DNA from: Bacillota bacterium
Lineage (GTDB): Bacteria; Bacillota; Clostridia; Lachnospirales; Cellulosilyticaceae
Assembly: GCA_023393125.1 (NCBI GenBank)
Contig: JAEWMQ010000091.1
Coordinates: 1-12,862 of the forward strand
DNA: 12,862 bases
Reading direction: 5' to 3'
Positions 6,765-12,691 of this stretch are shown here, piece after piece. The first letter of the stretch is position 1; each line of letters starts with the position of its first letter. Both the position numbers and the translations under genes were made by a program. Under the pieces are notes generated by a model, which was not told the origin of the DNA, made no database searches, and worked only from the letters and a program-made list of their open reading frames with translations.

Positions 6765-8162
6765 ATGGCAAAAGCAAAGCAAATTTATGTATGTACAAGC
6801 TGTGGGCAAGTTTACTCAAAGTGGCAAGGAAAATGTGATGCCTGTAAAGAATGGAATACTATAGAAGAACAGCAACCAGAACCTATAAGAAAAGCAGGAA
6901 GTAGCAGAAGTAAAGGTAGTATTACTACTAAAAGATTAGTTGATGTAGAGGGTAGTACATCAGCCCGTATTATTACTGGAATTTGTGAATTTAATCGTGT
7001 AATGGGTGGAGGTATTGTTAAAGACTCTCTGACTATTATTACAGCTAGACCTGGAGCGGGTAAATCTACTTTGTTACTTCAAGTAGCCCAAGATGTAGCC
7101 AGCCAAGGAATGAACGTTCTTTATGCTTCCGGAGAAGAAAGTGAGAGTCAAATTAAAAATAGAGCAGAACGTATTTTAGATAATATTCATCCGAATATAT
7201 GGATTCATTCAGATGTGAGTATGAATCATGTATTAGATTTAATAGAGGAAGTAGAGGCAGATCTTATTATTATAGATAGTATTCAAACCTTTATTATGGA
7301 AGAATATAACTCAAGACCAGGTAGTCCTGTACAAACTATGGAATGTGCCAATGCCCTATTACAAGTTGCTAAAAATGGAACAAAACCTAGAGCTGTTATT
7401 ATTGTAGGTCAGATGACAAAAGATGATGAAATTGCTGGAGTAAGAGCTTTAGAGCATTTAGTAGATGCGGTACTTATTATCGAAGGAGAAAGTGGTGAAG
7501 AGCTCAGAGGCGTTATAGCATCTAAGAATCGTTTTGGTTCTACAGGAGAAGCAGCCTTCTTTGCTATGACAGAAAGAGGGATGGAATCTATAGAAAATCC
7601 ATCTGAGTATTTTATGACCACAAGAGAGAAAAACGAGCAAGTTTCAGGCTCAGCACTTACAGTAGTTAGAGAGGGCACAAGACCTATTATTGTAGAAGTT
7701 GAAAGTCTAGTAAGTACTTCCTTTACACCTTATCCAGCTAGAATTAGTGAGAATATGAAAAGAGAACAACTCAATACCCTTATTTCTATTCTAGAGCAAA
7801 GAGGTAAAGTGCAGTTATATGATAAAAATGTAGTTGTAAAAACAACAGGGGGACTCAAGCTTAAAGAGCAGGCAGTTAATTTAGCTGTACTAATGAGTGT
7901 TGTTTCCTCTGAAAAAGGAAAAGGTATACCAAGTGATACCATCTTTATAGCTGATATAGGGTTAACGGGTGAATTAAAAAGAGTTCCTACTTTAGAAGCT
8001 AGACTAAAAGAAGCAGATCGTATGGGTTATAAAAGAGCTTATGTAGCAAGGAAGAGTTTACAAAGGGAACTAGCATTTAAAAATTTACATGTGATTGAAA
8101 AAAACACATTAAGTGAGGTCATCTGGAGTGTGTTTGAGGAACGAAAGGATTTACCTTTTTAA
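6765..8162 (+). CDS. radA: RadA/Sms, DNA repair and recombination ATPase
   Basis: A 465-residue RecA-like ATPase; in bacteria RadA acts as a helicase that extends strands at recombination intermediates. It starts with a C4 zinc finger (Cys10, Cys13, Cys24, Cys27; KWQGKCDAC), then the RecA core with P-loop ARPGAGKST (94-102), YASGEESESQIK, LIIIDSIQT (Walker B) and the family signature KNRFG (254-258), then a Lon-protease-like C-terminal domain (GGLKLKEQAVNLAV, IADIGLTGELKRV) without protease residues. Length is normal. Two core motifs differ from what I recall as usual: the P-loop is normally GDPGIGKST, and GH(V/I)TK is GQMTK here. The start is ATG 6765 (AGGA 6 nt upstream); the ATG at 6759 is too close to it. 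Monocistronic, with a terminator after it. In many Firmicutes radA follows clpC directly; here one small gene lies between. Confidence 0.94.
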   Translation: MAKAKQIYVCTSCGQVYSKWQGKCDACKEWNTIEEQQPEPIRKAGSSRSKGSITTKRLVDVEGSTSARIITGICEFNRVMGGGIVKDSLTIITARPGAGKSTLLLQVAQDVASQGMNVLYASGEESESQIKNRAERILDNIHPNIWIHSDVSMNHVLDLIEEVEADLIIIDSIQTFIMEEYNSRPGSPVQTMECANALLQVAKNGTKPRAVIIVGQMTKDDEIAGVRALEHLVDAVLIIEGESGEELRGVIASKNRFGSTGEAAFFAMTERGMESIENPSEYFMTTREKNEQVSGSALTVVREGTRPIIVEVESLVSTSFTPYPARISENMKREQLNTLISILEQRGKVQLYDKNVVVKTTGGLKLKEQAVNLAVLMSVVSSEKGKGIPSDTIFIADIGLTGELKRVPTLEARLKEADRMGYKRAYVARKSLQRELAFKNLHVIEKNTLSEVIWSVFEERKDLPF

Positions 8163-8190
8163 ATAGTACTAAATCTAGGATATAGAAATA

Positions 8191-8245
8191 AAAAAATACT
8201 GCTTGATAATGGCAAAGTAATGTCCTTATCAAGCAGTATTTTTTT
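8191..8245 (+). terminator. Strong, probably bidirectional terminator between radA and ferredoxin
   Basis: AAAAAATACTGCTTGATAA (8191-8209) pairs with TTATCAAGCAGTATTTTTT (8226-8244), a perfect stem whose core is ATACTGCTTGATAA, followed by a T run. The A-rich 5' side gives a T run on the minus strand as well, so it can end both radA and the convergent ferredoxin gene. Confidence 0.95.
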
Positions 8246-8279
8246 ATTTAGTATGTTATGTTTAAGTGCTAATTTATGT

Positions 8280-8471
8280 TTATTCCTCTATAGTAATAGC
8301 ATCAACTGGGCAAGAACCACATGCGTCTTGTGCAGCGTCTAATAAATCTTCTGGAATAGCATCAGTAATAGGTTCTGATAAACCGTCATCATTCATACTA
8401 AAAACTTGTTCACACATAGATGCGCATAAACCGCATCCGATACATATATCATGATCAACAAATGCTTTCAT
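8280..8471 (-). CDS. Ferredoxin with one [4Fe-4S] cluster
   Basis: A 63-residue acidic electron carrier. Cys10-x2-Cys13-x2-Cys16 (CIGCGLC) plus Cys54 before proline (CGSCPVDAI) are the ligands of one [4Fe-4S] cluster, as in single-cluster ferredoxins of Thermotoga and Desulfovibrio. Two extra cysteines, Cys20 and Cys51, remain; in Thermotoga the non-ligand pair forms a disulfide, but there the second cysteine lies eight residues before the last ligand rather than three, so pairing here is uncertain. A second cluster motif is absent. AAGGAG lies 8 nt before ATG 8471. The gene stands alone between a terminator and a 395-bp gap, so its redox partner cannot be read from the neighbours. Confidence 0.95.
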   Translation of the reverse strand: MKAFVDHDICIGCGLCASMCEQVFSMNDDGLSEPITDAIPEDLLDAAQDACGSCPVDAITIEE

Positions 8472-8528
8472 ATTAAATACTCCTTTTATAAAAATATTAT
8501 TCTACTACAGATAGTAGATTACTTTCTT

Positions 8529-8537
8529 ATTATAACA
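8529..8537 (-). promoter_or_regulatory. Extended -10 promoter of the ferredoxin gene
   Basis: On the minus strand TGtTATAAT (a perfect -10 with the TGn extension) lies 57 nt before the ferredoxin start. No good -35 is seen 16-18 bp upstream, which extended -10 promoters can tolerate. Confidence 0.6.
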
Positions 8538-8569
8538 TGAAACACTATTTAATGATAGTAGTTATTACA

Positions 8570-8597
8570 TATTTAGGGTTCAATAAAATCCTAAATA
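8570..8597. repeat. Short inverted repeat (8 bp)
   Basis: TATTTAGG (8570-8577) and CCTAAATA (8590-8597) are perfect inverted arms with a 12-nt spacer. There is no T run beside it, so it is not a standard terminator. It may be chance in AT-rich DNA. Confidence 0.55.
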
Positions 8598-8628
8598 GAT
8601 CTAAGAGAGGTGTAAATGAAATTTTAAG

Positions 8629-8680
8629 TTTATTAGGTTGCAGAATATCTTGTTATAAAGTTTTTTTGCAACCTAATAAA
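8629..8680. repeat. Perfect 14-bp inverted repeat of unknown role
   Basis: TTTATTAGGTTGCA (8629-8642) and TGCAACCTAATAAA (8667-8680) are exact reverse complements around a 24-nt spacer. Inside, a G-T wobble and two A-T pairs extend the stem to 17 bp, leaving an 18-nt loop. No T run follows on either strand, so it differs from the terminators in this window. It lies about 100 bp upstream of the AbgT promoter, outside that transcript. Confidence 0.85.
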
Positions 8681-8780
8681 TGTGGATTAAATTGCTTAAA
8701 AATAATTGATACTCAATGGATTTAGTTTTAACACTTGAAAGCTAGATGAATAGTTTACATAAATTAACTAAGTAATTCTC

Positions 8781-8809
8781 TTGCAAATTATAAACCCTGT
8801 TGTTATAAT
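8781..8809 (+). promoter_or_regulatory. Promoter of the AbgT-family transporter
   Basis: TTGCAA (8781-8786), a 17-bp spacer and TATAAT (8804-8809) preceded by TGt, so both a fair -35 and an extended perfect -10; 57 bp before ATG 8867. A TTGACA at 8827-8832 has no -10 at the right distance. Confidence 0.82.
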
Positions 8810-8866
8810 AATATTAGATTTTAGAGTTGACATAAAATGTAATTAATGCCAGTAGGAGGAAAAAGA

Positions 8867-10423
8867 ATGAAGACGGAAAAGAAAAGACAGAAAAAGTCAT
8901 TTATTGAGACCATTGGTAGAAAAATACCAGATCCAACTATTATATTTATGATATTATTTGCCATCACCATGGTATTAACCTATTTCTTAGGTGGAAAAGA
9001 GTTCTCTACCGTAGCTCAAGATGGTAGTACAATTACTTATCAAATTAAAAACATGTTTGAAGCAGAAAATATGAGATGGATTTTTGATAATGCACTACTT
9101 AAGAATTGGTTATCATACGGGGGTGGTGTACTAGGTACAATCCTTATTGTAATGTTAGGTGTTGGTTTAGCGGAAGAGTCAGGGTTGTTATCAACACTTA
9201 TTAAAAAAGTAGGCCTTAAAGTATCAGATAAATATTTACCATTTGTACTTGTGTTTTTGGGAATTATGAGTAGTGTGGCAACAGATGCAGGCTACGTTAT
9301 CCTTGTACCACTTGCCGGTTTACTTTATGCAGGGCTTAAGAAAAATCCTCTTATTGGTATGGCAGCAGCCTTTGCTGGGGTATCTGCAGGGTTTAGTGCG
9401 AACTTAATTCCAGCAACACCAAGCGATATTATTTTAGGAACTAACGCACAGGCATTTGCAGAAGCTCAAGGTATTCCTTTTGTAACAGCAGCAGGAGCAC
9501 CAATTACACCAGCAACAATGCATTATATTTTTATTGTTGTGTCAACAGTGGCATTAACCCTTATTGGTGGGTTTATTACTATTAAATTTATTAAGCCTAA
9601 ATTAGAAAAACAAGATTATGTTATTCCAGCGGATATGAATTTAGATGAGTTTACTGTTAAGCCAGAAGAAAACAAGGCACTTAAATGGGCTGGATTAGGT
9701 CTTCTTATTGCTGTAGCAATTGTAGCACTTCTTGCATTTGGACCGTTAGCGCCTTATGAGGTAGTAGATGAGGCAACAGGAGTAGCTAAAACTGTTACAC
9801 CATTCATGGATAACATTATTTTAATTATTACTTTCGTTTTCTTTGTGTCAGGTATATTCTACGGTTATAAAGTAGGTAAGTTCAATAAATCAGATGATGT
9901 TGTAAAAGCAATGTCAAAAGCAATGAGTTCAATGGGATCTATTATTGTTCTGACATTCTTCTCATATAACTTCTTAGCATTACTGAGTGAGTCACAACTT
10001 GGAACTTACTTAACGTATTTAGGAGCAACAGCACTTCAAAATATGGGACTTGCTGATTACCCAGTACTTCTACTAATTGGATTTATTCTTACTACAGCAA
10101 TCATTAATCTATTTGTAGGTGGTATGACATCAAAATGGATGTTATTGGGACCAATCTTTATTCCTATGTTATATAATGTAAATAATGCAATGACACCAGA
10201 TTTAGTCGCAGCAGCATATCGTGTAGCGGATTCGTCAACTAATATCATTACGCCACTGATGTCTTATGCTGGTTTAATTCTAGTATTCATGAGAAAGTAT
10301 AAGCCTGAATACTCAGTAGGAGATTTAGTTAGTTTAATGTTCCCATATTCTATGGCTTTCTTAGTAATATGGTCAACAATTCTTATCGGATTCTTTAAAT
10401 TAGGTATTCCATTAGGATTTTAA
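8867..10423 (+). CDS. AbgT-family transporter
   Basis: A 518-residue membrane protein of the AbgT family, whose members import p-aminobenzoyl-glutamate or expel sulfonamide-like p-aminobenzoate compounds. The N-terminus is very basic (KTEKKRQKKS), then FIETIGRKIPDPTIIFMILF, a typical family start. Signature stretches are SSVATDAGYVILVPLAGLLY, FAGVSAGFSANLIPATPSD and MTSKWMLLGPIFIPMLY followed by AYRVADSSTNIITPLM. Asp140, Trp424, Pro444, Arg452, Asp455 and Pro463 match by spacing or context residues reported as important in the MtrF/YdaH structures, so it should be functional. AGGAGG is 7 nt before ATG 8867; the in-frame ATG at 8846 lies upstream of that ribosome site and is rejected. Single gene with its own promoter and terminator. 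No peptidase gene of the abgA/abgB kind is nearby, so the substrate is not indicated. Confidence 0.94.
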   Translation: MKTEKKRQKKSFIETIGRKIPDPTIIFMILFAITMVLTYFLGGKEFSTVAQDGSTITYQIKNMFEAENMRWIFDNALLKNWLSYGGGVLGTILIVMLGVGLAEESGLLSTLIKKVGLKVSDKYLPFVLVFLGIMSSVATDAGYVILVPLAGLLYAGLKKNPLIGMAAAFAGVSAGFSANLIPATPSDIILGTNAQAFAEAQGIPFVTAAGAPITPATMHYIFIVVSTVALTLIGGFITIKFIKPKLEKQDYVIPADMNLDEFTVKPEENKALKWAGLGLLIAVAIVALLAFGPLAPYEVVDEATGVAKTVTPFMDNIILIITFVFFVSGIFYGYKVGKFNKSDDVVKAMSKAMSSMGSIIVLTFFSYNFLALLSESQLGTYLTYLGATALQNMGLADYPVLLLIGFILTTAIINLFVGGMTSKWMLLGPIFIPMLYNVNNAMTPDLVAAAYRVADSSTNIITPLMSYAGLILVFMRKYKPEYSVGDLVSLMFPYSMAFLVIWSTILIGFFKLGIPLGF

Positions 10424-10468
10424 GTAAATCATAGGGATGATAGGAGATAGAGCTCCCTGAAATATAAG

Positions 10469-10516
10469 AAACCCTGGATAAACTAGAAATATCATTCTAG
10501 TTTATCCAGGGTTTTC
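10469..10516. terminator. Very long-stem terminator after the AbgT gene
   Basis: AAACCCTGGATAAACTAGAA (10469-10488) pairs with TTCTAGTTTATCCAGGGTTT (10495-10514) over 20 bp without a mismatch, loop ATATCA, followed by a short T run. It lies between convergent genes and may act in both directions. Confidence 0.9.
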
Positions 10517-10538
10517 TGCATGTAAGCATTTACTGTGC

Positions 10539-10585
10539 AAAAAAGGAGCTAACCTTTATGGTTAATAGGATTAAAAAAGTCTCCT
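10539..10585 (-). terminator. Possible weak terminator of the minus-strand Nudix unit
   Basis: On the minus strand AGGAG (from 10585) and CTCCT (ending at 10544), enclosing a TAACC-ATAAA-GGTTA hairpin, are followed by a T run of six (10544-10539). The stem is interrupted by a large one-sided loop, so it is weak. Confidence 0.4.
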
Positions 10586-10633
10586 ATATACTTAAGGAAA
10601 GTACCATTTAAATTACAGTATTATTAATAGTAC

Positions 10634-11113
10634 TTATTGGGTTTCAATTTGCCCGCGTTGGTAAATTTCATGTCCAATAAAATCTATTTTTAAGTCTTCC
10701 CAAAATTGATCCTTGAATACAGGAGGAAATATAGGGATACAAGAAGATTTTAATTCTTGTTCTGAAATGAATCGACATTCTTTAATATATTGTTCTGCTA
10801 TTTCAGGATCGGTGCCAACTTCTAAATCCTCAATATTATCTACACTGGTTAAAAAAAACATACCAAGATGATGTGTATTAATACTATAATCTACATATTC
10901 ACTCATATAAATAAGCTGCATAGGACGGCAACGAACATGACATTCCTCTTCAACTTCACGTACAATGGTATCAATAACACTTTCCTCAGGTTCCATGCCA
11001 CCTCCTGGTAGGGTCCACCATTCAAAGCCTGTACAGGGGTCTTTTTGACGAAGAACAAGTAGTTCATTGTGTTCATTTAGTATGACAGCAGCAGCTCTTG
11101 GTCGTAGATTCAT
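10634..11113 (-). CDS. Nudix hydrolase
   Basis: A 159-residue cytoplasmic phosphohydrolase that cleaves a nucleoside diphosphate linked to some other group. The Nudix box runs from Gly38 to Val60 (G-x5-E-x7-REVEEECHV): Glu44, Arg52, Glu53, Glu56 and Glu57 supply the metal-binding and catalytic residues; the usual Gly near the end is His59. Before it are RAAAVILNEHNELLVLRQ and FEWWTLPGG, the normal first strands. Substrate unknown; no MutT-, ADP-ribose- or Ap4A-specific feature stands out. The start is ATG 11113, with AGGAGG 5 nt upstream; longer versions reaching back to 11182 run through the promoter. The CGC/CxxC gene ends 36 bp before position 11182 on the same strand, so read-through from it is possible in addition to the gene's own promoter. 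Confidence 0.92.
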   Translation of the reverse strand: MNLRPRAAAVILNEHNELLVLRQKDPCTGFEWWTLPGGGMEPEESVIDTIVREVEEECHVRCRPMQLIYMSEYVDYSINTHHLGMFFLTSVDNIEDLEVGTDPEIAEQYIKECRFISEQELKSSCIPIFPPVFKDQFWEDLKIDFIGHEIYQRGQIETQ

Positions 11114-11144
11114 AAAAGCCTCCTCAGACTCGTGTGTCATTAAT

Positions 11145-11154
11145 CTACTAGTAG
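11145..11154. promoter_or_regulatory. Palindrome at the Nudix transcription start
   Basis: CTACTAGTAG is a perfect 10-bp palindrome that overlaps the downstream edge of the -10 box and the expected transcription start of the Nudix gene, a placement typical of operators. No repressor is known to bind it. Confidence 0.35.
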
Positions 11155-11182
11155 TATAGCATGAGTTGTGAATAATAAACAA
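11153..11182 (-). promoter_or_regulatory. Promoter of the Nudix gene
   Basis: On the minus strand TTGTTT (11182-11177), an 18-bp spacer and TATACT (11158-11153) preceded by TGc, giving an extended -10; 40 nt before ATG 11113. Confidence 0.65.
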
Positions 11183-11218
11183 GAAAAGTGTAAAGTTATT
11201 AAATATTTAGTCGAGTAG

Positions 11219-11617
11219 TTAGCGTAAGGAATACTTGCCTAGTAATTCAGTACGATATTTTTCTTTTTCTAATATATCTGCAAGTGAGAGGCCAAAGGTG
11301 TTGGCTATAGTGGCTAAATAAAATAAGACACGTCCTAATTCTTTTTCAAAAAGCTCTTCACAACTAGGACATAGTTTTCCGGAAACATGAGTATTCATCA
11401 TTTTTTTGATTTCTTCTATAGATGAATCTTCAGAAAAGGTATAGGTTTGTTTATGAGCTTCTATTGTAATACAACCGCAAGTAGTAGCAGCTTTGGAAAT
11501 AGTTCGGCAGAGGTGCGTACAAGCATCTTGTAATTTAGTTGTTTGATCTAAAATACTTTTGTTTCTTATTAAAATAGTATCAATGAAATTTTGAAATTCT
11601 TCAATTTGGGTGGACAT
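11219..11617 (-). CDS. Clostridial CGC/CxxC protein, DUF1573-labelled type
   Basis: A 132-residue soluble protein of unknown function. The N-terminal half (FQNFIDTILIRNKSILDQTTKLQDA) is helical; then come TTCGCI (Cys47, Cys49) and a second pair, LCPSCEELFEKELG (Cys83, Cys86), which together could bind a metal. The last 45 residues (ELGRVLFYLATIANTFGLSLADIL) resemble the closing helices of MazG-like pyrophosphohydrolases, except that the usual metal-binding Asp of GDVL is Arg here. From memory, close relatives with the same LGKYSLR-type end occur across Clostridia and Bacilli and are annotated as DUF1573 proteins. GGGAG lies about 6 nt before ATG 11617. It is followed at once by the Nudix gene on the same strand, which may hint at a shared nucleotide-related role; that is inference. 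Confidence 0.8.
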   Translation of the reverse strand: MSTQIEEFQNFIDTILIRNKSILDQTTKLQDACTHLCRTISKAATTCGCITIEAHKQTYTFSEDSSIEEIKKMMNTHVSGKLCPSCEELFEKELGRVLFYLATIANTFGLSLADILEKEKYRTELLGKYSLR

Positions 11618-11649
11618 AGCTTTCTCCCTCTTTATGGAAATTATACCTT

Positions 11650-11658
11650 ATTATAGCA
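11650..11658 (-). promoter_or_regulatory. Extended -10 promoter of the CGC/CxxC gene
   Basis: On the minus strand TGcTATAAT lies 32 nt before the start codon; a second TATAAT follows closely. The -35 region is AT-rich and unclear. Confidence 0.55.
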
Positions 11659-11793
11659 CATAAAAACTGAATAATAAATAATAAAATAAATATTTGAAAT
11701 ATTAGTGCTTAACTGAAGTCACAATAATGACCTAGGATAAGGTTGTTTTTTGTAAAAAAATAAGATAAAGTAGGCTATATGTAAACTTAGATA

Positions 11794-11822
11794 TGTACAA
11801 AAAAAGCAAAAGTTGATATAAT
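11794..11822 (+). promoter_or_regulatory. Promoter of the YgjP-like gene
   Basis: TGTACA (11794-11799), a 17-bp spacer and TATAAT (11817-11822) preceded by TGa; 60 bp before ATG 11883. The rest of the 265-bp divergent gap (11618-11882) shows nothing else I can name. Confidence 0.7.
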
Positions 11823-11882
11823 TAAAATGTTGTTTTGAGAAACATACATGCTTTATTAGCAACTTAAAAAAGGGGTATTAAG

Positions 11883-12575
11883 ATGAAACTTAACTTTGAT
11901 TACAAAGGCACCAAGATAACCTATGACTTAACGTATAAGAAAACAAAGGCGATATCTATCAAAATTACTGAAGAGGGCAAAGTGAACGTTATTGCACCAA
12001 TAGGTACCTCTATTTATGCTGTCATGGATAAAGTAAAAGGAAATGCACCATGGATTATCAGTGAGTTATATCGCAATAAACCTCAAGTATCAGAGCCACA
12101 ATTATTAGAACAATATACGTATTTAGGAAAGAATTATAAACTAGAAGTAGTAACTAATCCTGAACTAAATGAAACTAAAGTAAAGATGTTAAGAGGAAAG
12201 CTTGTGGTTGAAACTTGTACAGAGTCAAACTCGGAAATAAGACAAGCTATTATTCGCTGGTATCAGCAAAAGGTAAATGCAAAAATTAAAGAACGTTTAA
12301 AAGCATATAAAGAAATGTTCGAGATTATACCAGAAAATATAGAAGTAGTAGACAATGATACAATTTTATTCCGTGGTAATGAAACAGGTATAACTGCTAA
12401 TGTAAGAGTAGGGATATTACCTGTAGATGTTATAGATTATATTTTAATAAGTAGTTTGTGCCGTATAAATAATTTAATGGATACAAAAGAAGTAGAAAAG
12501 ATGGAACAGCTCATTCCAAGCTTTGAAAAAAGTAAAGAATGGTTAGAAGAAAATAAGAATAAGTTAACTCTATAA
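11883..12575 (+). CDS. YgjP/DUF45-like protein with degenerate metallopeptidase site
   Basis: A 230-residue soluble protein that follows the YgjP-like (DUF45, WSS1-related) metallopeptidase layout: beta-rich N-terminus with TKAISIKITEEGKVNVIAP, a YLGKNYKLEV segment near residue 80, helical IIRWYQQKVNAKIKERL, then the DVIDYILI helix and a closing IPSFEKSKEWLEENK. In active members the helix reads VIDYVVVHELxHLxxxNHS, with two His and a Glu for zinc and catalysis. Here the same place reads VIDYILISSLCRI: His to Ser190, Glu to Ser191, His to Arg194, and the following NHS is MDT. The WGSC motif upstream is also gone (FRGNETG). The rest is intact, with no frameshift or stop, a ribosome site (AGGGG, 7 nt) and a good promoter, so this is probably an expressed non-enzymatic homologue rather than a decaying gene. 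It ends 6 bp before the rRNA promoter region. Confidence 0.8.
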   Translation: MKLNFDYKGTKITYDLTYKKTKAISIKITEEGKVNVIAPIGTSIYAVMDKVKGNAPWIISELYRNKPQVSEPQLLEQYTYLGKNYKLEVVTNPELNETKVKMLRGKLVVETCTESNSEIRQAIIRWYQQKVNAKIKERLKAYKEMFEIIPENIEVVDNDTILFRGNETGITANVRVGILPVDVIDYILISSLCRINNLMDTKEVEKMEQLIPSFEKSKEWLEENKNKLTL

Positions 12576-12581
12576 AATGTG

Positions 12582-12611
12582 TTGACAAGTAATGAGTGTA
12601 TCTAGTATAAT
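12582..12611 (+). promoter_or_regulatory. Upstream rRNA-type promoter P1
   Basis: Consensus TTGACA (12582-12587) and TATAAT (12606-12611) with an 18-bp spacer. The -35 begins 6 bp after the preceding stop codon. Confidence 0.85.
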
Positions 12612-12656
12612 TCATGAAGTCAGCACAGAATGGGTTGGCTAAGAAAAAATAAAGCC

Positions 12657-12685
12657 TTGACATATAACAAGAGAAATGATATATT
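12657..12685 (+). promoter_or_regulatory. Downstream rRNA-type promoter P2
   Basis: TTGACA (12657-12662), a 17-bp spacer and TATATT (12680-12685) preceded by TGa. A G falls at the expected start (12691-12692), fitting the G-initiated rRNA promoters of Firmicutes that respond to GTP level. Confidence 0.85.
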
Positions 12686-12691
12686 AAATAG

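Larger units (their letters stand above)
8472..8866. other. 395-bp gap between ferredoxin and AbgT-family genes
   Basis: No gene is convincing here; a 62-codon plus-strand frame at 8537-8725 has no ribosome site or recognisable protein. The gap holds the ferredoxin promoter on the minus strand, two inverted repeats (8570-8597 and 8629-8680) and the transporter promoter (8781-8809). I see no match to a T-box or other riboswitch class I can recognise by eye. Confidence 0.6.

Noticed and set aside
8537..8725. A 62-codon plus-strand reading frame between ferredoxin and the transporter
   Set aside because: No ribosome site, no recognisable family, and it contains both arms of the perfect inverted repeat, so its sequence is shaped by that structure.
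8827..8850. TTGACA at 8827-8832 as a second transporter promoter
   Set aside because: No -10 box at a workable distance before the ribosome site.
8472..8866. Riboswitch or T-box leader before the transporter
   Set aside because: No T-box motif or other conserved riboswitch core is visible, and most of the gap lies upstream of the likely transcription start.
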